From Arachis hypogaea (Eukaryota > Streptophyta > Magnoliopsida > Fabales > Fabaceae): 64,000 bases of DNA. A program made the position numbers and the translations under genes. This document shows, piece after piece, positions 44,470 to 56,602 of the stretch. The DNA is taken from contig NC_092044.1 of the NCBI RefSeq assembly GCF_003086295.3, positions 71,724,528-71,788,527 on the forward strand, given 5' to 3'. A model generated the notes under the pieces. That model did not search any database and had not been told where the DNA came from. It saw only the letters and a program-made list of their open reading frames with translations. Each line of letters opens with the position of its first letter. Within the stretch, counting starts at the first letter, position 1.

Positions 44470-45338
44470 GGGTGGTTGTCATGCACGTGGTCCTAGTAAG
44501 ATGAACAGAGATGATTGTCACTGATCATCCTATTCACCATGTTGAAGAACAAGTATACATCTTAGAATTAAATCAAACATGGATCGAAGAGAAACAGTAA
44601 TAATTTTATTAATTCATAGAACTCAGCAGGGCTCCTCCCCTCAACTTAGGAGGTTTAGAAACTCATACTAAAAGAAAAATACAATGTAAAACTCGAATAT
44701 GGTAAATAATGGGTGAAGATCTTTAACAAAGAGTGATTTTTTACTTTAAATACTAAACTAATGACTAGTAAGAGTAAAATAGTCTTTTTAGTGCTAAAAT
44801 TCACTTCTGGGCCCACTTGGTGAGTGTTTGGGATGAGCTTTGATGAGAATACACATGCTAGGAGGTCTTTAGGGCGTTGAACACTGGCTAGGGGGTCCTC
44901 TCTGGGCGTTTGGACGCTGGTCTCTACTTTTTGGGCGCTGGACGCCTGGAAGAGGATAGAAAGCTGGCGTTGGATGCCAGTTTTGGGGCCTTCTAATTCG
45001 AACCAAAGTATAGACGATTATACATCGCTGGAAATCTCTGGAAGTCAGCTTTCCATAGCCATTAAGAACGCTCCATTTGGCTTATGTAGCTCTAGAAAAG
45101 CTCTTCCGAGTGCAATGGGGTCAGATCTGGACAGCATCTACAGTACTTTCTCTGTCTCTGACTCAGACTTTTGCTCCGACTCCTCAATTTCAGCCAGAAA
45201 TTACAAAAAAAAAACACAAAAACTCATAGTAGAATCTAAAAATGTGATTTTAACACTAAAACCTATAAAAACTAAAGAAAACATGCTAAAAACTATATGA
45301 AAATGATGCCAAAAAGTGTATAAAATATCCATTCATCA

Positions 45339-46491
45339 TCTGTTACAAATTATCTTAACAAGATTTAAAAGATAGTTGATTCTTTAGCTTCTCTTGGTTA
45401 TGTTCTTTCTGTTAATGATCATATTGAAGCAATATCTGAGGGTAGAGTGAAGAATATGCACTTTTTCTTTCTTCAATCATGTTTAAAACTGAATCTGTTA
45501 GTCTGGTAGAAATTGAATCCTTGTTTGTCGCTTCATTAAGCTATGGTGGAAAAGTTTCGAAAATATGAAATTGGGATAATTCAATCCAATTTTATTCAAT
45601 ATGGTAGATGAGGTAATCGTGGTTTTATACTAAAGAGAGGAAGAGGAGCTTGCAGGGGTTTTGGTAGGGGTGGTAGATTTAGTCAGAATTAATCTATGCA
45701 CCAACAATACCAAGTGTGTGAAAAATTTGGGTATTATGCATTCTCATGCTTTCATTGTTTTTACCGGTCTTTTCAACCACAACCTATTTTCTCCCAACCC
45801 TCTCAAAATCAATCCTCTTTGCTAATACCAACTCCCTTTTCTTTTCATGATCCAAGGGCATATGTAGCTACATCATCAACCATTTATGAAAAACTCATGG
45901 TACCCAGACAAGGATGCCTCACATCACATTACACCTAATCAGCATAATATTCTTAATGCATTTGAATTTACATGGCCTATCAAGTGCTTCTAGGTAATGG
46001 TTTAGGTACCTCAATTACAAAAAACGGCCACAACTATCCTATTTATTTAGACACTAACCAAAATTTATTTTCAGATAACTAATTTATTTTCTTGATATTT
46101 GTTCTAATTTAATTAGTATACAAAAGTTTTCTTAAGATAATGCATGTCATTTTGAGTTTCATGCTGATGAATATTTTGTAAAATCACAGAAAACTCACCA
46201 GATTCTTCTCAGATGAGTACCTAAAAGTGGAGTCTATACTTTTTCTAGGATTGTTCTGACATCCTCTCTTAATAATCACTCAAATTCTTTAGATAATACA
46301 ATTGTAAATGTTCTTGTTAGCAATTTTTGTTCTGTTTCTCATGATACTTCTTTTAATTCTTGTTCACAAATAAGTTTCAAGATAGATTTTGGTGACATAA
46401 ACTAGTTAGTAAAGGCAATAGTAAATGTACCACTATTTCACTATGGCATGATAGACTAGGACACCTATCACTTCCAATTGTGTCAGCTGTG
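45339..46491 (+). pseudogene. gag-pol: Copia element E: gag end, protease and pre-integrase remnants
   Basis: Resumes gag with KIVDSLASLGYVLSVNDHIE (about 45370). A glycine/arginine stretch (45640-45690) and a damaged zinc knuckle (VCEKFGYYAFSC, near 45715) follow. Protease-side sequence is fragmentary; CHFEFHADEYFVKSQKTH lies near 46145 and LWHDRLGHLSLPIVSAV (GAG-pre-integrase) at 46440-46490. Many stops. It is cut by element I. Confidence 0.75.
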
Positions 46492-48430
46492 TGATGCATG
46501 TGCATCTTTGATAGTTTTTAGTTGTTATTTTCTTAAAATAAAGGTAGTGATTTAATGTTTTTATAAGGAATTTTCATACTTTTAATCTATGTTCTTAGTA
46601 TTTCTTTTCTTAGAATCAAAATAGAGATTTTTTTATTTTAAATAAGATTTTTCGATGCTTTGATCAATACTTTGTGGACTTGTTTTATGCTTGGATAAGT
46701 GCAGGAAATGAAACAGGAATCAAAAGAAGAAAAGAAAAAATTTTGGACACACTTTAAAACTTGAACACGCTTTGGAACCTTAGGCCATGCTTTTAAAAGC
46801 ATGGCCCATGACCTATGAAGCAAGTCAAAGGTGTTGTCCAAAGTGGTACTGACAACATAATACTTGCATACTTTCATACAATATCATTATACATTAGCAT
46901 TTATTAAGAAAAGCAACATGCATGCAGGTGCTATTAATGAGTTATACAATGAAGCATGCATGAATTTCAAAACATGCATACATGAGGCATTATAACTCAA
47001 GTGAAGCATGCAGCATGAAGAATGAAGCATGCATTGGCATTGTTAGTTGCTAACTTCAAGGATAACGCCCATAAAATGAAGCATGCATTAGCATTATTAG
47101 TTGCTAACACCAAGGATAACGCCTACGAGCCAACATTCTTCTCAAGATGGGCGTTGTTAACGCCCAAAATAAGGGGTGTTACTTCAAATGAAAGCATGAA
47201 TATTCGATTCATGAATGGGCACTTGGGCATTGGCAACGCATAACATAAGGGGAGTTACCTTGAAACAATGCCCAACCATGACAGCTTTTGAGGAGTATGG
47301 TGTTTACAACGCCAAGTTCAAAGGACATTACCTTCAAACGACGCCAAGACCATCCTAGAAGGAATTTCTAGGCGTTGGAAATGTCCACCATAACTGGCAT
47401 TACTTTCAAATAACGCCCAAATAAAAAGTGAAAACTCTTGCCATACTAGACACTCTTTAGAGCTGGCCACTTGGGCGTTGGCAAGGCCCAAAACAAGGGG
47501 CGCCCAAGTGCAATAATTCCCATGTCACAAGAATGGCTTCTGGAGGAATGAAAGTTGGGCGTTACCTTCAAATAATGCCAAGACCATCATGGAAGGAATT
47601 TCCTTGCGTTGGCAATGCCCAAATGAACTGGCGCAACCTTGAGATAGCACCTACGATACTTGAATTTGATTTTATTACACTCGTGCATACTTAAGACCTA
47701 GTATGTGTACGCATGGTGGGAATTTTTTGCAGGAATGCGTACATATGAGTAAGCATGCGTACGCATGGATGTACAAGTAACAACGCCCAATGCAAAGTCG
47801 CCCGATCCAAGCAACGCCAGCTAAAGGGTTTTCCATGTGCAAATAACACCTACAACAAGGTTGAAGTCCCATTCTGGTGTTGTTAACGCCAAGTTCCAAA
47901 GGCGCTACTTCCAATAACACCAAGGCCCTTCAATACCTCCAAGCAAAGCCCACTCTGGAAGGAGAATTCAAAGGCATTCAAGAAGCAGAGAAATAGTATA
48001 AATAGGGACTTTTACTTTTGGCTTTAAAGCTTGACATCATTTCACTTTTTACTTGTACTTCATTATTTGTTTATTTTCTAGTTCTTACTTTTCTAGTTTT
48101 AACTTTGGTAATAGAGCAATGAGTCACTAAAACCCTCATTCATTACGGGGAGGAGCTCTGAAAAGATTGAAATAAATTGATGTTCATCCTCTTCTCTTCC
48201 TAATTCTATCTTTATTTATCCAAGAGAGAGTTTTCGATCTTCAAAGATCCAATTCAATCAGAAGAGGAATTGGACCTATTATAATTCTATGTAAACCTTG
48301 GAAAAGCAATCATAGTAATTCAGTTTGAAACTCTCTTCTCACAATGAATTTGATTTTGATTCAGAGCTTGATATAGTAACATGTAATCACTCTGAAATCG
48401 CTCTCTACATGTAACATTCTTTTTTCTACA
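46492..48430 (+). mobile_element. LTR-like element I inside copia E
   Basis: Begins TGATGCATGTGCATC and ends TTTTCTACA, so TG...CA ends are possible in plus orientation, the opposite of A-D. It is non-coding and holds a palindromic array: GGGCGTTGTTAACGCCC at 47149-47165, other AACGCCC cores up to 47900, and GTACGC palindromes (CATGCGTACGCATG at 47754-47767). No matching 5-base duplication was found (CTGTG against AACAT), so the ends may be worn. Confidence 0.6.
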
Positions 48431-48939
48431 AACATAGTAACAGATAAAATTTGTCAATATTGTTATATGGAAAAATGCATTCGTTGCCATTTCAAATTGA
48501 TTAATTTCAATTTCATGCTCCTTTAGACATGGTGTATAGTGATATATGGAGACCTACACTATGCTTATCTCATCATGGTTTTTGGTTTTAAGTCTCATTT
48601 GTAGATGCCTATACTAGATATAATTCTATTTTTCTTTTACAGACAAGCACACGTGCTTACATCATTCATTCAATACAAGAATCAAATGGAAACATTTACA
48701 GGTTCAAAGGTTAAGTCTCTCCAAACAGGTCATTGCAGGGAGTACCTTTCCCACAATTTTATTTCTTTTCTAGAAAATAATAGCATCACACATAGTTTTT
48801 CATGCCCATACACTCACCAACAAAATGGTATAGTTGAAAGAAAATATAGACATATAGTTGAGACTGGATTAAACATGTTAGCTAGAGCCTTTCTACCATT
48901 GCATCATTGGGATAATGTATTTCTCTTTGCTACATATTT
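48431..48939 (+). pseudogene. pol: Copia element E: integrase fragment
   Basis: Frame pieces read the Cys-rich QYCYMEKCIR end of the zinc finger, then HVLTSFIQYKNQMETFTGSK, EYLSHNFISFLENN, CPYTHQQNGIVERKYRHIVE (with the catalytic Glu region) and LPLHHWDNVFLFATYF. The first part (48470-48620) has stops. In the second Asp region, TGHCREYLS stands where copia usually has SDxGGEY, so that Asp is lost. It ends at 48939 where M starts. Confidence 0.82.
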
Positions 48940-51799
48940 TGTAACATCCTATCACACAGAGCTTTACGCTTAAGTCGTAATCAGAAGTGGTGAGATATTA
49001 CGACCTCTAAAAACAAAATACGTATATAAGTATAATTGAAAGAAATTGTAACTAGGAGCTTTGAAGAAGAAGCTAAGCAAAAGTGTAACAGAAAAATCGC
49101 GTCACACTCATACGGATAAACAAAGTCAAAAAGGAAGGATGAAACATATATAAAGATCTGAGTTCCAAAAGATACAAATATCAAGTTCCAAACTCGACCT
49201 ACAAGCCAAGGCCGGCTAGAGTATGCATATACATATATAGCTCAAAACATCCCAAAAGACATTATAAATACACCAGTTTCGCCAAATCAACCTCTAGGAA
49301 GGACAAAATACAAAATATATAGGATGAAGAATATAGCTACATATATATATAGTCTAAACATCAAATATCATAGCCCAAAAACCAAATCTTCGCTTGCTCA
49401 GAGAATCTTCAGACGCTCAACGAGGTGCCTCTCAACCTGCATCTGAAAAATAGCAACATATGTATGGAATGAGAACCGAGGGTTCTCAGCATGGTAAAGG
49501 TGTCCGCATAGATAATATATAAGGTCTCGAAAAAGCTAGAGGCATTCCTAAAACTCTGACACTCAGATAAAACTTAAGGATTAATACTAAATCAAAAAAG
49601 TTTGGTCATCTATTTAAGGGATTCTAGCTTCTAACCTAACTCTTCACCTTCCGTCTCCTCTAGACCTCCTAATCACCGATAAAACAACCCTCATCACACA
49701 TTTACCAAAAGAAGTTCTCTTAGAAATACATACAAATCAAACAAAGAAAACACAAATAGAGTATAGGTACAACAAGTAAATAAGTAGCAGATAAACATGG
49801 ATAAGCAGTTAGGGAAACCAAACAATGCACACTAAAGCAAAACACACAAATGCATATGATGTATGTTTGTCCTATGGCTGATGAGTCTCATCTGTTGGTT
49901 ATATAGCTAACCCGATATGTCCTGGTAGCTAACCTTGGACATTTCTCCGCATCCCCAAGCTCAAAATATCCATGAAAAAATTCCAAGCTCAAAATATATC
50001 TATGGGACAAACCCCCCAAGCTTAATAATATCCATGGAGACAACCCCAAGCTCAAACATATATATGCATGTCCATAGGAAACCTGGGGAGTTAAAGTGCC
50101 GGTCATACCTTGCGACAAAAGGTCAACAAATAATCTAACAACATAAGTAAAAAAGATTCTTAATTCATCATTCATCAATGTCATCATCATCATCATCAGT
50201 TCATTTCTCATTATTATTATCATCATCTTTATCATTCACTTTTTATATCTCATCAAGTCAATCATCTACTTCTCAAATCTCTTTTGATACAATACTAGCT
50301 CTATTAACAGAGTTACTCATATTTTGTAGCATAAAACCTAACTATTGGACCTTAAACAGAGTTTTCAGAGGTTTGGAAAGACTAAAGGAATGGTTGATAG
50401 TTCAAAAATTATAAATTTTCAACAAACCAGTGGTTTCAAAGATTTACAAGCTTGCTAGGAAGGTAAAACAGTTAAAACAAAGTTTTATTATAAAACATGC
50501 GTACGCACGCACCAGATGAAAATCCCAGTCTGTGCGTACGCATCATAGTGTGCGTATGCATGCACCAGGCAAATTTCCAAGGTGTACATACGCACACCCC
50601 CTCGTACGTACGCACGAGTCCCACCAACATTCTGGTCTGTGCATGTGCACGATAGTGTGCATACGCACAAACACCAGAAATCTTGGTTTTCTGCCAAATT
50701 GTGCTTTTAAAACTAAACTTCAAACACGCATAACTTTTTTGTCAAAAATCATTTTTATTCTATTCTTCAAACGTCGTAAGCTACTTGGACTCAATTTTTA
50801 TTTAAGACAAGTTTCACCAAATTTGATGGTCCAAGGATCAGGTTACAGCGCGTCAAAGTTAGTTAAAAATTGTGTTTTTACCAAAAATGCAAATCTTAAG
50901 TTTTTCCAAAGTTTTCAAACAAAAAATCAACCAATTCCTTACCAAATCAATACAAATTGTACCTACACAATGTCACACACACTTATTATCAATTTTCCAA
51001 TCATCCTAACATATAAACTCATCAATTTCTTCAATCCCTTGTACACACACACCTCCATTAACTTCACCATTCAATATCAACCTTCAAACCCTTCAATTAT
51101 TCAACAATTCCATGCATAGTTTTTCATCAAACTCAACATATGTTACCACTAATCATAAAGCATTAACAATTCACATAATTCATCTTATCCTACAGTCAAC
51201 TAGTCTAAGTTTTCATGAAACATTATACATTAACTACAAAAAACCAAATCATACCTTGGCCAATTCATCACTAAGCCAAAAAAACCTCAAAAACCTCTTC
51301 TCCACACAAGTTTTCAAAGGTTGCAAGGCTCCAATTCAGCTGGTCCAGCCATAAATGCTCCAAATCAAGCACTTAAGACCTTCAATTTAACTTCAATTCT
51401 CAAGCATACAATCTAATTTTATGCATTTTCACAATAATCAACACAAGGTTCACTAATTCACAAATTCACAAGAGTTTAGTGGTTCTTCACCTTACCCACG
51501 AATGTTTGGGACAAAGCCTAGTGATTATCTACTGCTAGAGTTTACCTAAACCATCAAAATCATTCAATTCCTCAATACCAAAACCCTAAATTTTTGAAAC
51601 TAAAGTGAAGAAGTCAGGGTGAGAAAATTCAACTTTCTTACCACTTTAGTTGGATGGTTTTTTCAAGAGAATTCTGAGACAGACACGTAGCCGCTGACGA
51701 CTTATAAATCGGAGTTGTGGATTGAGAGATATGATGGATTGAAGTTTGGAAGTAAATGAAGTTAGGGTTCCATGAGCTCCTATCTCATTCCAGAGTGAT
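48940..51799 (+). mobile_element. Element M: probable chromovirus LTR or fragment
   Basis: Starts TGTAACATCC with GTCGTAATC and TATTACGACC inverted motifs just after (48976-49010), a pattern I associate with Tekay/Del-type chromovirus LTRs of legumes. No coding sequence. It includes AAGCTCAAAATATCCATG-type tandem units (49955-50060), a CAT/TCA microsatellite (50170-50235) and a GTACGC palindrome array (50498-50670). J interrupts it at 51800. The family is a recollection, not a search. Confidence 0.45.
50498..50670. repeat. GTACGC palindrome array in element M
   Basis: Perfect 10-base palindrome TGCGTACGCA at 50498-50507 and 50533-50542, with decayed copies (GTGCGTATGCATGCAC, GTACATACGCACAC, CGTACGTACGCACGAG, GTGTGCATACGCAC) at 15-35 base spacing. 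Confidence 0.9.
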
Positions 51800-53838
51800 T
51801 GATGACTGAAGCACAAATTCCTTTGGCAAGTGTACCGAATCGCTAAGTAATAACTCACTGTTGAGTGATGTTGATCCCACAGGAATTAATGGATTAAGCA
51901 ATTTTAGTTAAGTAATTGATCTAGTTGAGCAAATATTTGATGATTGTTGTGAAATTTACATAATGTAAATGACATAAAAAGTAAATGACTGAAAGATAAA
52001 GAGTTGAAAGTAAATTACTGAACGATGAAGAGCAGAAAATTGAATGACAAGGAATTAAAAAGAGCAGAAACTTAAATGGCAAGAAAGTAAAGGCAAGAAT
52101 TTAAATGGCGATGAAAAGTAAATTGCATTAAATGTAAATGGGCTTTGGGTGCTGGGAATCAAAGATAACAAGAAACTTAAAGAAATTGAAACGAAGAGCA
52201 ACAATGGGTGAGATTTATTAGGGATTGGAGGTATTATAATCCTTCATAAATCAATGGGTCTCAACTTCATTCTCAATCATATGAAGTAGATCTATGGCAG
52301 ATTGTAATTAATTGAGTTCCAATTCTTTGGCAACCCAATTTCTCTTAACACAACCAATTGCCAATTCCTTGATCTAATTGTTCACAAGAAGAGGTTAAGT
52401 TCAATTCTCTTATCCATAAGCCACACAAGCTCTCAGGATCTCAATTCAAACTAGAAATTTATTGATCAAAAGAGTTATGAGAGAAAGAGCTTCAAACTAA
52501 TTTCTATGATTCCCCTTCCAAGGTTCACATAGAAATTCAAATGGATCTAAACCCACTTCTGGTAGAAAATAGATCTATTAAGCACAGAAGTTATCCCTTA
52601 GCTACAACAAGTGGATTGAGAACAAGAAGAATTTCCTTAATTCATTTGAATTACAATAGAGCTCCTCCCCCTAATGATGTGGGGGTTAGTTCATCATTGC
52701 TCTGGAAAACTTAGAAAGAAAAAGAAAGTACATGAAAAGTAACTAAGTACAAAGAAGAAAGAAAATGATTTAGAGTTTCCCAACTAGGATCCTCTTCTCT
52801 CAGAGTCCGTCCTCCCCTTTTAAGTTCAAAACTCTTCCTATATATACTACTTGTGTGATCTTCAAATGAGTCTTCAAGTACTTGGATGTGGGCCCTTGGC
52901 CTTAGCTGAAGCAGTTAGCAACCTTTTTAGGCTTTTCTCAGCTTTCTAGAAGGTGTTAATTGAGGCAGTATTGGCGTTAGTGTGGACGTTGGTGTAGCTA
53001 ACGTTGCATGGTTGCTGGCGTTAGTGGCATTAATGTCGCCACTAATGCCACAATTCTTCCTTGCTCTAGCGTTATCGCAGGCATTAGCGGTATTAACGTG
53101 GTCACTAACGCCACACTTTTCTCTTAGCCAGCGTTGCTCCTGGCTTTAGTGGCATTAACTTGGCCACTAACGCCACCAATCTTGCCCTTGTCGCTGGCGT
53201 TAGTGGCATCAATGCCACCACTAACGCTACCAAGCTTGCCTTCCCCACGTTAGCACTGGCGTTAGTGGCATTAATTTGGCCATTAACGCCACTCTTCCCT
53301 TGGAGTTGCGTCTTCACTCACGTTAGTGCTGGCGTTAGTGGCGTTAACTTGGCCACTAACGCCACTCTTCCTTGGAGTTGTATCTTCGCTCACGTTAGTG
53401 CTGGCGTTAGTGGCACTAACTTGGCCACTAATGCCACCAATCCTTCTTGAAGTTGGTGTTGACACTGGCGTTAGTGGCATTAACGTGGCCACTAACGCCA
53501 CTCCTCCTTGAATGCTGGCGTTGACACTGGCGTTAGTGGAGTTAACTTGGCCACTAATGCCACCATTCTTCCTGCTTTTATCTGCTTCTTCTTACCTATC
53601 ATCAATTAAACAAATGCATCAAAGGTTTGCTATAATCACAAGATAATGCATCATTCATTGCATCAAGTAGTTATTTGCATGAATCTCATGAAAATGTGTA
53701 TAATTCATAATGTTGATTGAATCAAGACATGCATACATAACTCATCCAAATGCTTGCTTGCTAACTAAGAAAATGCATGAAACTAATCTAAAACATACTA
53801 AAAAGGCTTGTAAAACTAGCCAAGATGCTCTGGCATCA
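51800..53838 (-). repeat. 3' LTR of element J
   Basis: Element-strand start TGATGCCAGAGCATC at 53838, end TTCAGTCATCA at 51800. It resembles LTR K over most of its length. The J 5' LTR is not in the window. LTR J carries the inverted-repeat array at 53073-53575. Confidence 0.85.
53073..53575. repeat. Array of GGCGTTAGTGGC inverted repeats in LTR J
   Basis: About eight units, 54-72 bases apart (cores near 53073, 53144, 53198, 53261, 53332, 53404, 53467 and 53530). The best unit is TGGCGTTAGTGGC at 53466-53478 and GCCACTAACGCCA at 53488-53500: 13-base perfect arms and a 9-base spacer. Open frames across this array are by-products of the repeat. Confidence 0.92.
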
Positions 53839-55450
53839 CAACACCAAACTTAAATCTTGCTTGTCTCCAAGCAAGTAATAAAACATAAGGAAAATGAATG
53901 AGAATACAGAGAGATATGAGTCCTTATTGAGAGATTTCAAGCCCTGGTTGATGGAGTTTTATGCATGACAACTTAGGTTCATACTCTTATTGGTTTCTGA
54001 ACTATAATATGCTCTTTAGGTACTAACTCTGTTACCTTCTATGAGACTCTTATTCTTTGATCCTTAGCTTAACTTTTGCTTTCTTTTTCTTCTTGCTAGA
54101 GGCTTATTACTTTATTTAGCTAAGTGCTCTATGTTAAGGCAACTCTTTATGATAAGCTTTCAGCCAACACTCCTGAACCAGTTGGTTCAAGGTGCTAGCT
54201 AGGTGTTGAAACACCCCTGAGGACTTACTTACTCAAGCCTCTCCTCAACACATACACACCACAAGCACATGGCTTGTAATTTATCCCTGAGACATTGGTA
54301 TCTAGCACCTCTTTGGGTTACTAAATGTTTTGTAGCAAGGTTGCTCTTAATAGTGGACTTTTGGTTGATAATTCAGGGTTAGTTAACCCAAGTTATCAAG
54401 TGATGAAGCACTCCTTAGAACGTAATCACCAAGCATATCCATGTACAAAAGCACCACAAGCACATATCTCAGGATTCAAACTATTGGTGCCTAGCTTTAT
54501 TGCTTACTCTTTTCTTTCTTTTTCATTTTCTTCCTTTTTCCAGGATCTTTTTATTCGTTCGAGTTTCATAGAATGCATATTAAGCTCATACTTAAAGAGA
54601 TATTCTAGCCTTTATCCTTATTAGTGAACGAACTTAGTTAGCAAATACCACCACGTAACCTTAAGACCTTATTCATCTTCTACTAAGTTGGACTTTTACT
54701 CTTCTATTTTACAACCTTTTCTATTATTGAAGCTTAGGAAACAAACCATACAATTCAAACAAGGTGAAGTGATCTAAGCATTAAACTAGCAAGCCAAAAT
54801 AAAAATGAACCTAATGCAAATGAATTATGACTAAAAAGATACTATTGATCAACAGGGGTACAATTGCACTTTCAATTAATACATTTAAGCTAGAGATAGT
54901 CAAGTAACAATATAACCTTTTGGTATCCACTTATTTCCTTCTTGTCATCACCATCTTTAGCTTTTGTGTCCTTTTTTGTCTCCTTAGATGATGGTGCATA
55001 TTTTCTCCAAGAGATCGAATGACTTCCTGCAAAGATATTGAAAGTTGCTTGTTCCCCAAGCACTTGAGAAATGGTTAGCAAGCATGTATGTTTGTAAGCT
55101 TCTTAACTTACTTTGGTGTGTGAACACCAAACTTAGTTCCTTGCCTACTTCTATATGCAGCAAATTGACTACATGCATGAATCATTATGTGCTTTTATTA
55201 AGAAAGCAAACTATGAACTAGAAAGTAAATAATTGTTAAGTAGTTTTCGTGATTGTTTGGAGTTAGTGACTAGTCATGCTATTTGGAAGGTTGCAATGTG
55301 TTTTCATGAAATTTATGGTGGAACACCAAACTTAGCATCACACATTCACCCTTGAATTTTTCACCTATGACTTCACTTAACTCCTTGCAATACAGGAAAA
55401 TTCACTTAACTCTCTTATTGAAACAGCTAAGAAAAGAAAGTTACCTCTAG
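53839..55450 (-). mobile_element. 3' non-coding internal region of element J
   Basis: At the LTR edge lies AAGTTTGGTGTTG, then a perfect hairpin at 53856-53875: CTTGCTTG, TCTC, CAAGCAAG. No 3' ORF of the transposon-protein family is present. Further AAGTTTGGTGTT boxes lie near 55127 and 55324. Confidence 0.75.
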
Positions 55451-55500
55451 TTGGGTTGCCTCCTAACAAGCGCTCTTTTATCGTCACTAGCTTGACGGTT
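55451..55500 (-). promoter_or_regulatory. Conserved post-pol motif (J copy)
   Basis: AGCGCTTGTTAGGAGGCAAC on the element strand with GTCAAGCTAGTGACGATAAA before it, just past the integrase-tail stop. Confidence 0.7.
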
Positions 55501-55524
55501 GTCTCCTGTTAAGGAGGTTGATGA

Positions 55525-56602
55525 TCATAATGCCTTAATTTCTCCCCCTCTCACTATAAGCTTTCTTCCAGTAACCCTCTTGATGATTTTCACATGGTCA
55601 AGTGAAAGGATTTTGTTCACTGTGTAGTATCCAAAAAAGTGCGAAGATGTTTCCACTTCTTGATAGATTAGCATCACTTTATCTCCGGGTGAGAATCCTT
55701 CAGTTAGAATTTTCTTATTCTTCCACCCTTTAGGCACCCTTTTCTTGCTGTTCTTCCCCCTTTTTGATGACTCTTTCTTCTTGGCAGGCTCAATGTCAGG
55801 AGCTTTCTTATTAGTTGTTACCACTGGGGTCTTTGCTTGTAGTTCTTCTTCAACTCTTCTGACCTCTTGAACCTTCTGCCGCTCTTCAGTTTCATTCTTC
55901 TCCTCCAAGGATGAGTTTATGAGTCTTAGAGATAACTCATTGGGCTTGTCCTTCCGACTTGGGTCTTCATCCTCAATCCTCATGTAATTTTCTTTTTCAA
56001 TAGGGTACTGTATTGCTTTAAAAACATTGAAGATTATTTGTTCATCATGTACCCTCAGAATCATTTCACCTTTTTCCACATCAATAATTGCCCTTGCTGC
56101 GGCCAGAAACGGTCTTCCGAGAATAATTGACGCTTCCTTCCTCATCCATGTCTAGAATTACAAAGTCAGCAGGGAAAATGAATTTGCCAACCTTAACTAG
56201 AAGGTTCTCCACCACTTCATTGGGTATTTTGAGGGATCTATCAGCAAGTTGTAGTGACATTCTGGTAGGTTTAACCTCCTCTATTGATAGCTTCTTCATC
56301 ATAGAGAGTGGCATCAAATTAATGCTTACTCCCAAGTCACATAATGCTTTGTTAATTGGTATGTTTCCATTGGTGCATGGTATAAGGAAACTCCCTGGAT
56401 CCTTGAGTTTGGGTGGCAACCCTTTTTGGATCATAGCACTGCATTCCTGGGTGAGGATCACAGTTTCCTTCTCCTTCCAGGTCCTCTTTTTGGTAATGAG
56501 TTCTTTGAGGAATTTTGCATAAGTGGAATTTGTTTCAAGGCTTCATCTAGTGGAATGTTGATCCCCAATTTTCGGAAAATCACCAAGAACTTAGGGAATT
56601 GT
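55525..56602 (-). pseudogene. pro: Element J protease and integrase-tail segment
   Basis: Pieces in order: IFRKLGINIPLDEALKQIPL; MILTQECSAMIQKGLPPKL (56461); protease CDLGVSINLMPLSMMKK; SIILGRPFLAAARAIIDVEK; acidic/basic linker; then NSKKRVPKGWKNKKILTEGF, SPGDKVML and VNKILSLDHVKII at the end. Shifts occur near 56520 and 56145. Protease leads directly into the integrase-tail block with no reverse transcriptase, RNase H or integrase core. K inserted at its upstream end. Confidence 0.82.

Larger units (their letters stand above)
11641..45338 (-). mobile_element. Element C: Athila-like non-autonomous retrotransposon carrying A, D and a 345-base insert
   Basis: 3' LTR at 11641 to about 13020, 5' LTR at 41891-45338, and a tRNA-Asp PBS at 41867-41884. 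Flanks TCTAT (11636-11640) and TCTGT (45339-45343) look like a 5-base duplication with one change. Rejoining the copia reading frame across C supports the ends. C encodes gag, protease, an integrase-tail-like segment and the 3' ORF, but has no reverse transcriptase or integrase core. A inserted in its gag, D and a 345-base sequence in its 5' LTR, and plastid DNA lies in its 3' region. Confidence 0.9.
41891..45338 (-). repeat. 5' LTR of element C, interrupted twice
   Basis: Pieces 41891-42169, 43854-44124 and 44470-45338 join into a sequence collinear with the 3' LTR at 11641. The element-strand start is TGATGAATGGATAT at 45338. Solo LTR D and a 345-base sequence interrupt it. Palindromic cores lie at 44875-44985. 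Confidence 0.88.

Noticed and set aside
46492..48430. Target-site duplication for element I
   Set aside because: The five bases on each side (CTGTG and AACAT) do not match, and shifting the edges gave no better pair.
53105..53511. Several overlapping open frames on both strands in LTR J
   Set aside because: They are translations of the GGCGTTAGTGGC array (repeats of valine, alanine, leucine and threonine) and have no start context or family match.
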